This document shows positions 14,528 to 14,855 of a stretch of 14,855 nucleotides of DNA, piece by piece. Position numbers and translations under genes: made by a program. Origin of the DNA: JANQLU01 sp964434955 (GTDB taxonomy: Bacteria > Planctomycetota > Planctomycetia > Pirellulales > Pirellulaceae); NCBI GenBank assembly GCA_964434955.1, contig CAYSXI010000137.1, positions 1-14,855 of the forward strand, written 5' to 3'. Below the pieces are notes generated by a model, which worked only from the letters and a program-made list of their open reading frames with translations, was not told the origin of the DNA and searched no databases. Every line of letters begins with the position of its first letter. Positions within the stretch are counted from its first letter, which is position 1.

Positions 14528-14855
14528 CTAGGACGCCGATGCCCGAGTGGTCGCGCCTTTGCCCCATCCGTCTTCTTCGCCGTACTTCCAGAATCGGTGA
14601 AGCATCGCTTCATCGATGGGAGGGCAGGGGAGGTGCGGCGCAAACTGCTTGACATTACTCGTATCGAATTCCGGATCCGATTGCTCGTAATTCTTGTAAA
14701 CCGTCATATTGGAATGATAGTCCTGTTCCATTTGGTTTGACGGCTTGCCGAACGCTCCGTTATTTCCGCAAAACTCGACACCATAAGAATTGAAATACGA
14801 GTAACCGGCTTCAATGATTCGGCGTGGGGTGAGCGGCGTGTCGGGAAAGAGTGTA
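14528..14855 (-). CDS. 3' end of an unrecognised protein gene (partial)
   Basis: An open minus-strand frame enters from the right edge and ends at TAG 14530-14528, leaving about 108 C-terminal residues. The visible part is well mixed and globular in character: PLTPRRIIEAGYSYFNSYG, then VEFCGNNGAFGKPSNQ, YKNYEQSDPEFDTSN, CPPIDEAMLHRFWKYG and a short Gly/Ser/Ala-rich tail. It is rich in Tyr, Phe, Asn and Gly, with no membrane segment. ATG 14731 lies inside the frame and is probably internal, because protein-like sequence continues upstream. I do not recognise the family. Confidence 0.65.
   Translation of the reverse strand, partial: TLFPDTPLTPRRIIEAGYSYFNSYGVEFCGNNGAFGKPSNQMEQDYHSNMTVYKNYEQSDPEFDTSNVKQFAPHLPCPPIDEAMLHRFWKYGEEDGWGKGATTRASAS

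Overview
The window looks like chromosomal DNA from a planctomycete, probably of the Pirellula/Rhodopirellula group. This is inferred from moderate base composition, sparse Shine-Dalgarno sites, several TTG starts, a von Willebrand factor A protein with an N-terminal zinc ribbon and a membrane segment, and a CysN-CysC fusion. I see no tRNA, rRNA, CRISPR array, insertion sequence or integrase. This is metabolic and cell-envelope territory rather than a mobile island.

Left, plus strand (1-2384): the 3' end of an unrecognised gene is followed by a GalU-like nucleotidyltransferase and a GHMP kinase. The kinase closely resembles the plant-type glucuronokinase along its full length. Together the two could convert free glucuronate to glucuronate-1-phosphate and then to UDP-glucuronate, a salvage route best known from plants. 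The GalU-like protein departs from the classical enzyme at several motif positions, which fits altered sugar specificity but does not prove it.

Middle, minus strand (10442 down to 2395): a good sigma-70-type promoter and a leader of about 195 nt precede cysD, cysNC, a YheT-type alpha/beta hydrolase and a large 5-oxoprolinase-type protein (fused HyuA-HyuB). Gaps are 45 and 54 bp, and the last pair overlaps by 4 bp (ATGA), so this looks like one transcription unit. It joins sulfate activation (ATP sulfurylase plus APS kinase) with an enzyme that may recycle 5-oxoproline from glutathione turnover. The oxoprolinase gene converges on the glucuronokinase gene with only 10 bp between the stops.

Right of that, minus strand (12751 down to 10511): a membrane-anchored endonuclease/exonuclease/phosphatase-fold protein, with several canonical catalytic residues replaced, lies 84 bp upstream of the zinc-ribbon/vWA membrane protein.

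Right end: after a divergent 246-bp spacer, a family 2 membrane glycosyltransferase reads rightward. It converges on the 3' end of an unrecognised minus-strand gene that runs off the window. The 267-bp spacer between these two holds two separate clusters of 17-bp tandem repeats.

The observations most worth following are the glucuronokinase/GalU-like pair, the altered motifs in the APS-kinase domain and the phosphatase-fold protein, the switch-like cysD leader, and the 17-bp repeats.
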